Positions 27,750 through 34,168 of a DNA stretch of 64,000 nucleotides are shown piece after piece (position 1 is the first letter of the stretch; every line of letters begins with the position of its first letter). This DNA comes from Mucilaginibacter sp. OK098 (GTDB lineage: Bacteria; Bacteroidota; Bacteroidia; Sphingobacteriales; Sphingobacteriaceae). The DNA is taken from assembly GCF_900142915.1 (NCBI RefSeq), contig NZ_FRCM01000013.1, positions 1 through 64,000 on the forward strand. Reading direction: 5' to 3'. Made by a program: the position numbers and the translations under genes. A model generated the notes under the pieces. The model was not told the DNA's origin, searched no databases, and saw only the letters and a program-made list of their open reading frames with translations.

Positions 27750-27924
27750 TTAACAGGAAAAAGTGAAACACGCTTATTATAAGCCAATTACAGGAAATCG
27801 TCAAAAAAGCAAAAAATTAATAGTTATTGATTATCAGATACTTACATATCGTAACTTACTTAAGTTGCTTATAATCAGAATGTTTCATCTCGTTCCACGT
27901 GTTCGTGTGGAAAAATGGAACGCT
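27709..27924 (+). repeat. Dispersed ~216-bp non-coding repeat, copy 1
   Basis: It shares most bases with 33941-34159 in the same orientation. It begins AACCAGGTGTAAA, has two TGGAACAC-type motifs at the left, an imperfect inverted repeat in the middle (TGATTATCAGATACTTA against TAAGTTGCTTATAATCA), and GTTCCACGTG/TGGAACGC at the right. The repeated TGGAAC/GTTCCA motifs look like recombinase- or transposase-binding ends. It may be the remaining end of an insertion sequence (an IS21-type end is one possibility) or of an integrative element. Confidence 0.7.
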
Positions 27925-28013
27925 TTGCCGGCTATATACGGATCAAAAAAGGCCGATTTAAGGGTGGAGACTCGTGACGCCATCGACAGGTAGTCCGCGG
28001 CTACATACAGAAC

Positions 28014-28046
28014 ACAAAAAAAGCGAACAACTTTCGTTGTTCGCTT
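28014..28046 (-). terminator. Rho-independent terminator, - strand
   Basis: A perfect 11-bp stem (AAGCGAACAAC and its complement, 28021-28031 and 28036-28046) with a 4-nt loop, followed on the - strand by seven or more T. It lies about 220 bp past the stop of the SDR gene at 28268. The sequence between shows no gene. Confidence 0.75.
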
Positions 28047-28267
28047 CCGTGCGCCTTAATTGGTGCTTCCCGAACCATTTTATGAAAGATTTGAAGGCAT
28101 TAGCCTCATTATCAATTTAATATGAAATGTTTGAAATTCAGGAGCCATTAATCACAATATTCCGGAATAGCGAACCTTTAGTTCTGCAACAATTTGACCA
28201 TATCAATTCATTGAGTAATAATTGGCATTTCTAAAATAGTAACAAAAATCGGTGCTCTACATCCCAC

Positions 28268-29020
28268 TTAAAGCTCCCTTACACCACCATCAAGCAACAG
28301 TTCGGCACCCAGCATAAAAGTTGAGTCGTCCGAGGCCAGGTAAAGAGCGGCAGCGGCCAATTCTTCTGGTTCCGCTACGCGTTTAACCGGCGTAAAATTT
28401 CCCATAGCTTCTTTCATTGCAGCAGCTCCTTCTGCGCTGCCGGTAACCGAAGCAAATACAGGTGTATCAACAGGTCCCGGGGTTAAGGCGTTAACGCGTA
28501 TTTTGCGGTCAAGCAGTTCCGCAGAAAAACTGCGGGCAAGTGAACGTACAGCAGCCTTGGTTGCTGAATAAGCCGCATGGTTAGGAATGCCCTTACCGTT
28601 AACTGTCGAAGAAATCAGTACCACCGATGCGCCGTCTTTTAATACCGGAAGGGCTTTTTGTACCGAAAAGAAAGCGCCTTTGAAATTGATATCGCTAACC
28701 TGGTCAAATTGTTCTTCGGTAAAATCAGCCAGTGGCGCTAAAACGTAAACACCGGCATTTACGATCAGGGTGTCCACTTTACCAAAATGGTTTGATACTG
28801 TTTGATAAATCCGGGTCAGGTCATCCAGTTTGGAGACGTCGCCCTGGATGCCCAGTCCGTTAGGGCCGATCTCGGCGACAGCCTGATCGATAGTTTTTTG
28901 GTTGCGGCCGGTAATAGCGACTTTGGCACCTTCCTGTGCAAAACGTTTGGCGATGGCTAAACCAATACCGCTGCTACCCCCGGTAATAACGGCTACTTTA
29001 TTGTTCAATTTTTGTGACAT
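28268..29020 (-). CDS. Short-chain dehydrogenase/reductase (SDR)
   Basis: A classical 250-residue SDR: the NAD(P)-binding motif is TGGSSGIG (14-21), NAG follows in the middle, Ser lies in LISSTV, and the catalytic YxxxK is in YSATKAAV. All catalytic residues are present. SDRs of this type oxidise or reduce small carbonyl or hydroxyl compounds. The substrate is unknown. It lies downstream of a Crp-like gene on the same strand, and a GTGAAC-N2-GTTCAC palindrome sits 74 bp before its start. It is therefore probably controlled by that regulator. Confidence 0.9.
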   Translation of the reverse strand: MSQKLNNKVAVITGGSSGIGLAIAKRFAQEGAKVAITGRNQKTIDQAVAEIGPNGLGIQGDVSKLDDLTRIYQTVSNHFGKVDTLIVNAGVYVLAPLADFTEEQFDQVSDINFKGAFFSVQKALPVLKDGASVVLISSTVNGKGIPNHAAYSATKAAVRSLARSFSAELLDRKIRVNALTPGPVDTPVFASVTGSAEGAAAMKEAMGNFTPVKRVAEPEELAAAALYLASDDSTFMLGAELLLDGGVREL

Positions 29021-29093
29021 AATATTAAATTTTAGACCACAAAATTGGGGGTAATCGTACTTGGAAAACGATGAACTATCTTAAGAAAAACAC

Positions 29094-29107
29094 GTGAACT
29101 GGTTCAC
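29094..29107. promoter_or_regulatory. Putative Crp/Fnr-family operator upstream of the SDR gene
   Basis: A 14-bp palindrome, GTGAAC-TG-GTTCAC, that overlaps the stop codon of the Crp-like gene (29104-29106) and lies upstream of the SDR gene. The same half-sites occur at 29737-29750 in front of the Crp-like gene. Two copies flanking a Crp-family gene strongly suggest its own binding sites. Confidence 0.65.
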
Positions 29108-29691
29108 TTTTTTCGCACCTTGTCGTTACGGATCTTCGACAAGAACTCCCGGGTCATATTAAGATAAGAGGCGAGTGCGTATTGCGGCAGGCGCTGCACT
29201 ACCTGCGGATATTTGGCAACAAATTCATTATACCGTTCTTCGGCGCTTTGCGTCAAATTAGATACGATGCGCCGCGCAAGATAAGCCGCCGAACGCTCAG
29301 CCATCAACAGGAACAGTGTCGCCAATTCCAAATTGGCTTCTTTGAGTTGCTGCTCGGCCTGGTGATCGATCTGAAGAATGATACTATTTTCCAAAGCTTC
29401 TACGAACTGCGTGGCCGGTGTCTGGTGAATGTAACTGTTATAGTCCGAAAGCCACCAGTCCTCCACTGCAAACTGTATCGTATGTTCGTTTCCTTTATCA
29501 TCTATTACATAAGAATGAAAAGCGCCTTTCAACACGTAAATCCGGTATTTGGCAACAAAGCCGGGCTGGATGAGCAATTGTTTTCTTTTGACCTTCACCA
29601 CCCGGAATGCAGCGGTCAGTCGCTCCATGTTTTCAGGCGAAAGGCGGGTCTTATGATTTATATTTTCAATAAAGGGCGACAGGTCTTCCAT
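29104..29691 (-). CDS. Crp/Fnr-like transcriptional regulator
   Basis: A 195-residue protein with an N-terminal cyclic-nucleotide-binding-type beta-roll (about 20-115) and a C-terminal helix-turn-helix (LPQYALASYLNMTREFLSKIR). It resembles the many Bacteroidota Crp/Fnr-like regulators that sit beside the oxidoreductases they control. No Fnr-type Cys cluster is seen, so it is not an obvious iron-sulfur oxygen sensor. It is divergent from the monooxygenase gene at 29844 and followed by the SDR gene. Palindromes on both sides suggest autoregulation and control of both neighbours. Confidence 0.85.
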   Translation of the reverse strand: MEDLSPFIENINHKTRLSPENMERLTAAFRVVKVKRKQLLIQPGFVAKYRIYVLKGAFHSYVIDDKGNEHTIQFAVEDWWLSDYNSYIHQTPATQFVEALENSIILQIDHQAEQQLKEANLELATLFLLMAERSAAYLARRIVSNLTQSAEERYNEFVAKYPQVVQRLPQYALASYLNMTREFLSKIRNDKVRKK

Positions 29692-29736
29692 GGTATTAAA
29701 TTACAAATTAACGCATTTTTTCGGGAAGCATTTTTT

Positions 29737-29750
29737 GTGAACCAGTTCAC
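29737..29750. promoter_or_regulatory. Putative Crp/Fnr-family operator between divergent genes
   Basis: GTGAAC-CA-GTTCAC, with the same half-sites as 29094-29107. It lies 46 bp before the Crp-like start and 94 bp before the monooxygenase start, where it could control both directions. A -7-like TAGTTTTG follows on the + strand at 29773-29780. Confidence 0.65.
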
Positions 29751-29843
29751 CTTTTTTGAGGGGTGGGTTGGGTAGTTTTGCCATCTGCTATCAGGACTGA
29801 TCCTGATTGGCATTTTTTTTAACGCATTCAACAAATAAACATC

Positions 29844-30137
29844 ATGGAAAAATTTGCATTACTCGCACGCCTGGAAGCTAAACCTGGCAAAGAACAGGAA
29901 GTCGCTGATTTCATAAAAAGCGCTTTACCTTTGGCTCAAGCCGAAACAGAAACTGTGTGTTGGTACGCCCTTCAAATCGGGGCGTCCACTTTCGGCATTT
30001 TCGACACCTTTACGGATGAGGCCGGCCGCAACGCGCACCTGGGCGGCGAGATCGCCAAGGCACTGATGGCCAAAGCACCTGAGTTGTTAGCTACCAGTCC
30101 GGTAATCGAAAAGGTAGACTTGCTGGCGATTAAATAA
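29844..30137 (+). CDS. Antibiotic biosynthesis monooxygenase (ABM)-domain protein
   Basis: A small 97-residue dimeric alpha+beta-barrel protein: FALLARLEAKPGKE at the start, FGIFDTFTDEAGRNAHL in the middle. The ABM/YgiN family includes cofactor-free quinol monooxygenases and haem-degrading enzymes. The short length and context fit detoxification of quinones or reactive carbonyls with the adjacent SDR. It is divergent from the Crp-like gene and shares its operator region. Confidence 0.8.
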   Translation: MEKFALLARLEAKPGKEQEVADFIKSALPLAQAETETVCWYALQIGASTFGIFDTFTDEAGRNAHLGGEIAKALMAKAPELLATSPVIEKVDLLAIK

Positions 30138-30400
30138 ATTCTGGCTATTTTAACCTGCCGGAGCAATGGATCGACGCTGATGGCTTACAGATTAAAGTCA
30201 TCGGCGCCGCAACGCTCCGCAGCAATCTTTAAGATTATTAGCACCTGAGATTGCTAACATAACCCGGTGCCCAGGCGCACGTAACAGCCTAATCAAGCCT
30301 GCCGGATACGCAGCTTACCCACCTGTGGTAACCCAATTGGGCTCGAACCAAAACATGCCCTTATTTGCTTTAAACAAAGGTTTTTAAATTGACTAAAACA
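30138..30400. other. Intergenic region, probable decayed sequence
   Basis: About 260 bp without a gene. A short open frame near 30156-30227 reads like a protein tail (WIDADGLQIKVIGA) but has no start. Nothing else is recognised. Confidence 0.35.
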
Positions 30401-30434
30401 AAAACGGCCTTTACGATATCGTAAAGGCCGTTTT
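30401..30434. terminator. 34-bp perfect palindromic terminator
   Basis: Half-site AAAACGGCCTTTACGAT (17 bp) is directly followed by its exact complement, with A- and T-runs at the ends. On the - strand it follows directly after a tRNA 3' fragment, so it was probably the terminator of that tRNA gene. Confidence 0.75.
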
Positions 30435-30435
30435 T

Positions 30436-30478
30436 GCGCCCACCCGGGCTCGAACCAGGGACCAAAAGATTATCAGTC
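30436..30478 (-). tRNA. 3' fragment of a tRNA gene (tRNA-Ile-like), probable attachment-site remnant
   Basis: Read on the - strand, the fragment holds an anticodon-loop-like CTGATAA (anticodon GAT, Ile), a T-stem and loop CCTGG-TTCGAGC-CCGGG that pairs fully, and a 3' acceptor strand TGGGCGC plus A. The 5' half (acceptor, D-arm, half of the anticodon stem) is absent, and upstream bases do not pair. A 3' tRNA end kept with its terminator is what integration into a tRNA gene leaves at the far end of an element. It is not a functional tRNA. Confidence 0.55.
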
Positions 30479-30567
30479 GATTACTGGTTCGAAAATATCT
30501 TGAGCAAAAACTGCGTTTTTGACTTGCTTAAGGCTAATTTACGACTATGATTCTTGTATTTGCAAAA

Positions 30568-30596
30568 AATCCCTGCTTCCGGAAGAAACAGGGATT
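30568..30596 (-). terminator. Rho-independent terminator, - strand
   Basis: Stem AATCCCTG/CAGGGATT with a loop, followed on the - strand by a T-run. Nearly the same hairpin recurs at 32449-32477. It terminates the SDR gene at 30703 and the SDR fragment. Confidence 0.7.
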
Positions 30597-30606
30597 TGAA
30601 AGAAAC

Positions 30607-30681
30607 TTAAGTTTTTGAACCCATTATTTTTTGCGTTTTGGTGAAACCACCGTCAACCAATAATTCCGTCCCATTGTCTTT
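30607..30681 (-). pseudogene. C-terminal fragment of another SDR
   Basis: An open - strand frame of about 25 codons ends in a stop at 30607 and reads ...NGTELLVDGGFTKTQKIMG.... GTELLVDGG is the usual C-terminal signature of classical SDRs. There is no start and no body. It follows the complete SDR gene at 30703 on the same strand, so it is best explained as the leftover of a deleted or recombined tandem SDR copy. Confidence 0.65.
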
Positions 30682-30702
30682 CATTTTTTTGAGTTTACGA
30701 AT

Positions 30703-31461
30703 TTAAAAACCATACATACCACCCGAAACGGAAATTTGCTCACCCGTAATCCACGCTGCATCATCGGAAGCAAGAAATACAACAGCTTTCGCAATATCTT
30801 CGGGCTGGCCTCTGCGACCAAGCGGTGTATTGGCAATAAACATTTTTTCATACTCACTGCCGGCAGTAACGCCCGCACTGGTTGCACCTTCTGTTTCCGT
30901 AGCACCCGGCAAAACAGAATTGATCCGAATGTTTTTTGCACCCAGTTCTTTCGATAAAGAAATCGTTAGGGCATCTAATGCCGCTTTAGTTGCAGAATAT
31001 AGAGAGGCTCCAGGAAGGGGCATCTTGCTGGCACCTGAACTGATATTGATGACATTCCCGCCCTTATCGCCAAACAGTTTCAAAGCCGCTTGAATAGTTA
31101 GTATGGGACCAAGTACATTGACATTAAAACTATTATGAAAAATTTCTGCTGATATCAGTTCTATAGGTGCATATCCCTGATAAACCGCATTGTTGACCAA
31201 AATATCCAAGGTGCCGAAAGCCCGCTTTGTTTCTTCAAACAGCCTGGTTACATCGGCTTCTTTAGATACATCGGCCTGTACCGCAATGGCTATGCCTCCA
31301 TTGTCGGTTATCTCCTTAACCACGCTATCTGCGCCTTCTTTACTTGAGGCATAATTCACAACAACCCTTGCGCCTTCTGCCGCAAAGTGTTTTGCTATAG
31401 ATGCACCTATTCCTTTTGAAGCACCGGTAACTACGGCTACTTTGTTTTTTAATTTACTCAT
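30703..31461 (-). CDS. Short-chain dehydrogenase/reductase (SDR)
   Basis: A 252-residue classical SDR: TGASKGIG (13-20), NNA in the middle, INISSGASK with the catalytic Ser, YSATKAAL with Tyr/Lys, and a C-terminal WITGEQISVSGG. It is of the glucose/3-ketoacyl reductase-like type, with no specific substrate evident. It lies downstream of a Crp-like gene on the same strand, repeating the regulator-plus-SDR layout seen at 28268-29691. A TTGA-N6-TCAA sequence at 31604-31617 lies between them and could be an Fnr-type site. Confidence 0.88.
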   Translation of the reverse strand: MSKLKNKVAVVTGASKGIGASIAKHFAAEGARVVVNYASSKEGADSVVKEITDNGGIAIAVQADVSKEADVTRLFEETKRAFGTLDILVNNAVYQGYAPIELISAEIFHNSFNVNVLGPILTIQAALKLFGDKGGNVINISSGASKMPLPGASLYSATKAALDALTISLSKELGAKNIRINSVLPGATETEGATSAGVTAGSEYEKMFIANTPLGRRGQPEDIAKAVVFLASDDAAWITGEQISVSGGMYGF

Positions 31462-31842
31462 TATTTCTATTTATTAATTCATTTTTTGTTGATATTCATT
31501 CAATCGCCTGATTTCAAATTCTTCAGGGTTTTTCCGTTCTGAATTATATCCAAAGATGCTGTGCTGTAACGAACTGCGTGTTGACATGAATCATTAAATA
31601 CGCTTGATGTAGGTCAATACAAGGTGATGATCTATATCATATTAACATGATAACGAATTGTAAAATAGTAACTTACGATAGAGGTGAAAAACCAAAGTAG
31701 CAGAAAGCCAGACCGGTCACAACGGCACATATTCCATTGATATGAACTTTTTTTGCATTGAGGAAGATATATCGATGGGGTTTCTGAAGCGGCAATTGAA
31801 AAGTCGGCCGCTTTGTGGAAAAGCTATATTAAAGCGTAAGAT
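31462..31842. other. Intergenic region between SDR and Crp-like gene
   Basis: About 380 bp with no gene. It holds a possible Fnr-like site (TTGA-N6-TCAA, 31604-31617), otherwise nothing I recognise. It must include the promoter of the SDR gene on the - strand. Confidence 0.4.
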
Positions 31843-32430
31843 CTATTTAAAAGAGTTTTTCTTTAACCTGCTCAAAGTTTCCGGGGATAAACCCAGATAA
31901 GAAGCGATCATGTTTTGCGGGAACCGCTGTAGAAAATGCGGATAATTGCTGATCAAATCCTCGTAACGCTCTTCAGCCGTATAGCTCATAGCAGCCTGCA
32001 TTCTTTTCTGGTTTGCAATGGTGTAATTTTGACTGATCACGTTCGCCATCGCTGAAAAGGCAGGTATAGGCTTAAGAAAGTCCTCAATTTGAGCATTGGA
32101 TGATTGCAGAACCTCCAGATCCTCCAGCGCTTCAATATTAAAGCGACTTGGCGTTAACAGGTAAAAGCTTTCGAAATCGGCCAGCCACCAATTTTCCAAA
32201 GATAATTTCAGTATATGTTCATGCCCTTTTTCATCTACCGTAAAGGTCCGGGCAGATCCTTTTACAATAAATCCAATATATTTACATACGTCTCCTTCCT
32301 GTAAAAAGTATTGCCGTTTTCGAAGTTTTTTGGGTTTGAAATGAGCCATCAACAAACGCTTATCATCCTCTGAAAGCAGTTTGCCTGATATTTCCTGAAT
32401 GTAATCGAAAAGCGCTTCAAAATTAGACAT
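31843..32430 (-). CDS. Crp/Fnr-like transcriptional regulator
   Basis: The 195-residue protein has the same length and layout as the regulator at 29104: a beta-roll sensor domain (about 15-115) and a C-terminal helix-turn-helix (FPQNMIASYLGLSPETLSRLKK). No Fnr-type Cys cluster is visible. It is a paralogue of the first regulator but clearly diverged. The neighbour on its 3' side is an SDR gene on the same strand, and its 5' side faces the terminator of another SDR gene. Confidence 0.85.
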   Translation of the reverse strand: MSNFEALFDYIQEISGKLLSEDDKRLLMAHFKPKKLRKRQYFLQEGDVCKYIGFIVKGSARTFTVDEKGHEHILKLSLENWWLADFESFYLLTPSRFNIEALEDLEVLQSSNAQIEDFLKPIPAFSAMANVISQNYTIANQKRMQAAMSYTAEERYEDLISNYPHFLQRFPQNMIASYLGLSPETLSRLKKNSFK

Positions 32431-32448
32431 CGTTCAAGTATATAAAAA

Positions 32449-32477
32449 AATCCCTGCTTCCTGAAGAAATAGGGATT
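32449..32477 (-). terminator. Rho-independent terminator, - strand
   Basis: Stem AATCCCT/AGGGATT with a T-run on the - strand side, nearly the same sequence as at 30568-30596. It terminates the SDR gene at 32506. Confidence 0.7.
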
Positions 32478-32505
32478 AAATAAACCCGCGCCGCTGTGGG
32501 GTCAA

Positions 32506-33258
32506 TTACTTAGACAAATAGGTCATACCACCATCAACAAGGATTTCAGCGCCAAGGATAAACGAAGAATCATCAGAAGCCAGGAAAACCGCTGTTTTAC
32601 CAATATCAGATGGTTGCCCAATTCTGCCTATCGGCATTTCACCTGCAAAGTGTGTTTTTATAGCTTCAATTTGTTCTAAGGGAACAAACTTTTCAAATGC
32701 TGGTGTATCTGTTGTACCTGGCGTTATTACGTTTGCTCTGATCTTTCTGCCTAAAAGGTCGCTTGAAAATGCTTTTGCAAAAAAGATTACGGCCGCTTTT
32801 GCAGCACCATAAAGCGTAAAATTCGGATATGCCCGATGTGCTGCATTTGACCCGATAAGAATAATAGAACCACCATCATTCATATAGGGCAGTGCATTAT
32901 GAACAGTGAAGTAAACACTTTTCAGGTTTAGATCCATAGTCTTATCATAGTCGGCTTCGCCAAGATCTGCCACAGTTCCTACAGCTCCACCACCTGCATT
33001 GGCTACGATCACGTCTATTTTACCAAATTTTTCAGCTGTTTCTTTAAACACTCTTTCCAGGTCGGCAAGGTTGGTTACATCGGCATTTATGGCTATAAAA
33101 TTATCTCCAAGCCGAGCCGCAGAATTATCTAAAGTTTCCTGATTTCTGCCGACAATAACTCCTTTAGCACCTTCATTTTTAAATTCCCTGGCAATGCCAA
33201 ATCCAATGCCACTATTACCACCCGTAATAACTGCTACTTTATTTTTTAATCTACTCAT
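32506..33258 (-). CDS. Short-chain dehydrogenase/reductase (SDR)
   Basis: A 250-residue classical SDR: TGGNSGIG (13-20), NAGGG, IGSNAAHRAY with the catalytic Ser, YGAAKAAV with Tyr/Lys, and ILGAEILVDGG at the end. It is divergent from the HxlR gene at 33365 with a shared 106-bp promoter region, the common arrangement for an HxlR regulator and its target. On the - strand a consensus -7 box TACCTTTG lies at 33286-33293. Substrate unknown. Confidence 0.9.
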   Translation of the reverse strand: MSRLKNKVAVITGGNSGIGFGIAREFKNEGAKGVIVGRNQETLDNSAARLGDNFIAINADVTNLADLERVFKETAEKFGKIDVIVANAGGGAVGTVADLGEADYDKTMDLNLKSVYFTVHNALPYMNDGGSIILIGSNAAHRAYPNFTLYGAAKAAVIFFAKAFSSDLLGRKIRANVITPGTTDTPAFEKFVPLEQIEAIKTHFAGEMPIGRIGQPSDIGKTAVFLASDDSSFILGAEILVDGGMTYLSK

Positions 33259-33303
33259 TATTTCTATTATTTAATGTTTGAGCGACAAAGGTATATTGCG
33301 TAA

Positions 33304-33336
33304 GTTATTTTTAGTAACTTTGTACTGAAAAATAAC
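33304..33336. promoter_or_regulatory. Putative HxlR operator and promoter in a divergent intergenic region
   Basis: An imperfect inverted repeat: GTTATTTTTAGTAAC, a 3-bp centre, then GTACTGAAAAATAAC, with two mismatches in 15. The + strand -7 box TAACTTTG (33315-33322) lies inside it and the - strand -7 box just outside it, so a bound dimer could block both genes. HxlR proteins typically bind such GTA-containing palindromes. Confidence 0.5.
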
Positions 33337-33364
33337 AGTAACACAGAGGTAACAAAGTAACATT

Positions 33365-33721
33365 ATGGGGTGTGTAATAGCAGAGTTCCAACAGGAGCAA
33401 AAGAAAAGAATGAGGGCCGTTCAGGATTCAATGGATGCGCTGAATGGGAAATGGAAGATTGCTATTATTTCGTCTATTTGCTGTTACGGCAAAAGGCGAT
33501 TTTCCGATATTTTGAATGATATAGAAGGAATTTCCAACAGAATGCTGAGCAAAGAATTAAAGGAATTAGAAATAAACCAGTTGGTAAAACGAACCGTTTT
33601 AGATACACAACCTATAACGGTTCAATATGAATTGACGGAACACGGCGATACGCTGCAAACCATCATCAGTAACCTTACAGATTGGGGAATTGTACACCGA
33701 AAGAAAATTGTCGGGAAATAA
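33365..33721 (+). CDS. HxlR-family transcriptional regulator
   Basis: A 118-residue winged-helix protein with the HxlR signatures LNGKWKIAIISSI, KRRFSDILNDIEGISNRMLSKELKELE and YELTEHGDTL. Family members sense aldehydes, quinones or redox state, often through a Cys near the N-terminus. Here Cys3 and the pair in SICCYG are candidates. It is divergent from the SDR gene, its probable target. Confidence 0.88.
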   Translation: MGCVIAEFQQEQKKRMRAVQDSMDALNGKWKIAIISSICCYGKRRFSDILNDIEGISNRMLSKELKELEINQLVKRTVLDTQPITVQYELTEHGDTLQTIISNLTDWGIVHRKKIVGK

Positions 33722-33748
33722 TGTTCGTTTTTTGTTGGTTGTCGTCCT

Positions 33749-33910
33749 GGCATTGCTGCCAACAACCTCGTATCAGCCATTCGGTTGCCCAATAACCTGT
33801 TTACCGACTATGTGGGTACAGAAGTCGGCAGTGACCTGATTATCCTGCAAAAGAACACCGATAAGCTAATCTACTTTGATATTTTTCAGCTTGAGAGATT
33901 TGGATTGTAA
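33749..33910 (+). pseudogene. Fragment of a conjugative-transposon-type DNA methylase/helicase
   Basis: An open + strand frame reads GIAANNLVSAIRLPNNLF... and GTEVGSDLIILQKN before a stop at 33908-33910. The pattern LPNNLF...GTEVGSDLI.LQKN is characteristic of the very large N6-adenine methylase/helicase proteins carried on Bacteroidota conjugative transposons. Only about 53 codons remain and there is no start. It is evidence that an integrative element was once here. Confidence 0.6.
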
Positions 33911-33940
33911 ATAAAAATGAAAACTTTGTAAATAAATCGT

Positions 33941-34159
33941 AACCAGGTGTAAACATTTTTCAGGGTGGAACACAATTTTGATTAACAGGAAAAAGTGGAA
34001 CACGCTTATTATAAGTCAATTACAAGAAATCGCCAAAAAAGCAAAAAAAAACCATAACTGTTGATTATCAGATACTTACATATTGTCATTTACTTAAGTA
34101 TCTTATAATCAACATGTTTCACGGTGTTCCAAGTGTTCCGCGTGTAAAAATGGAACGCT
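33941..34159 (+). repeat. Dispersed ~219-bp non-coding repeat, copy 2
   Basis: A direct copy of 27709-27924. The internal hairpin is better preserved: GTTGATTATCAGATACTTA is matched by TAAGTATCTTATAATCAAC with one mismatch in 19. Left TGGAACAC motifs and right GTTCC/TGGAACGC motifs are conserved. The copy stops 9 bp before the end of the sigma-factor gene and follows the methylase fragment. Confidence 0.7.
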
Positions 34160-34168
34160 AATTTACTT

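Noticed and set aside
27763..27993. 76-aa + strand open frame
   Set aside because: Lies largely in the 216-bp repeat, and the matching frame is not kept in copy 2.
29182..29775. 197-aa + strand open frame
   Set aside because: Antisense to the Crp-like gene, which has clear domain signatures.
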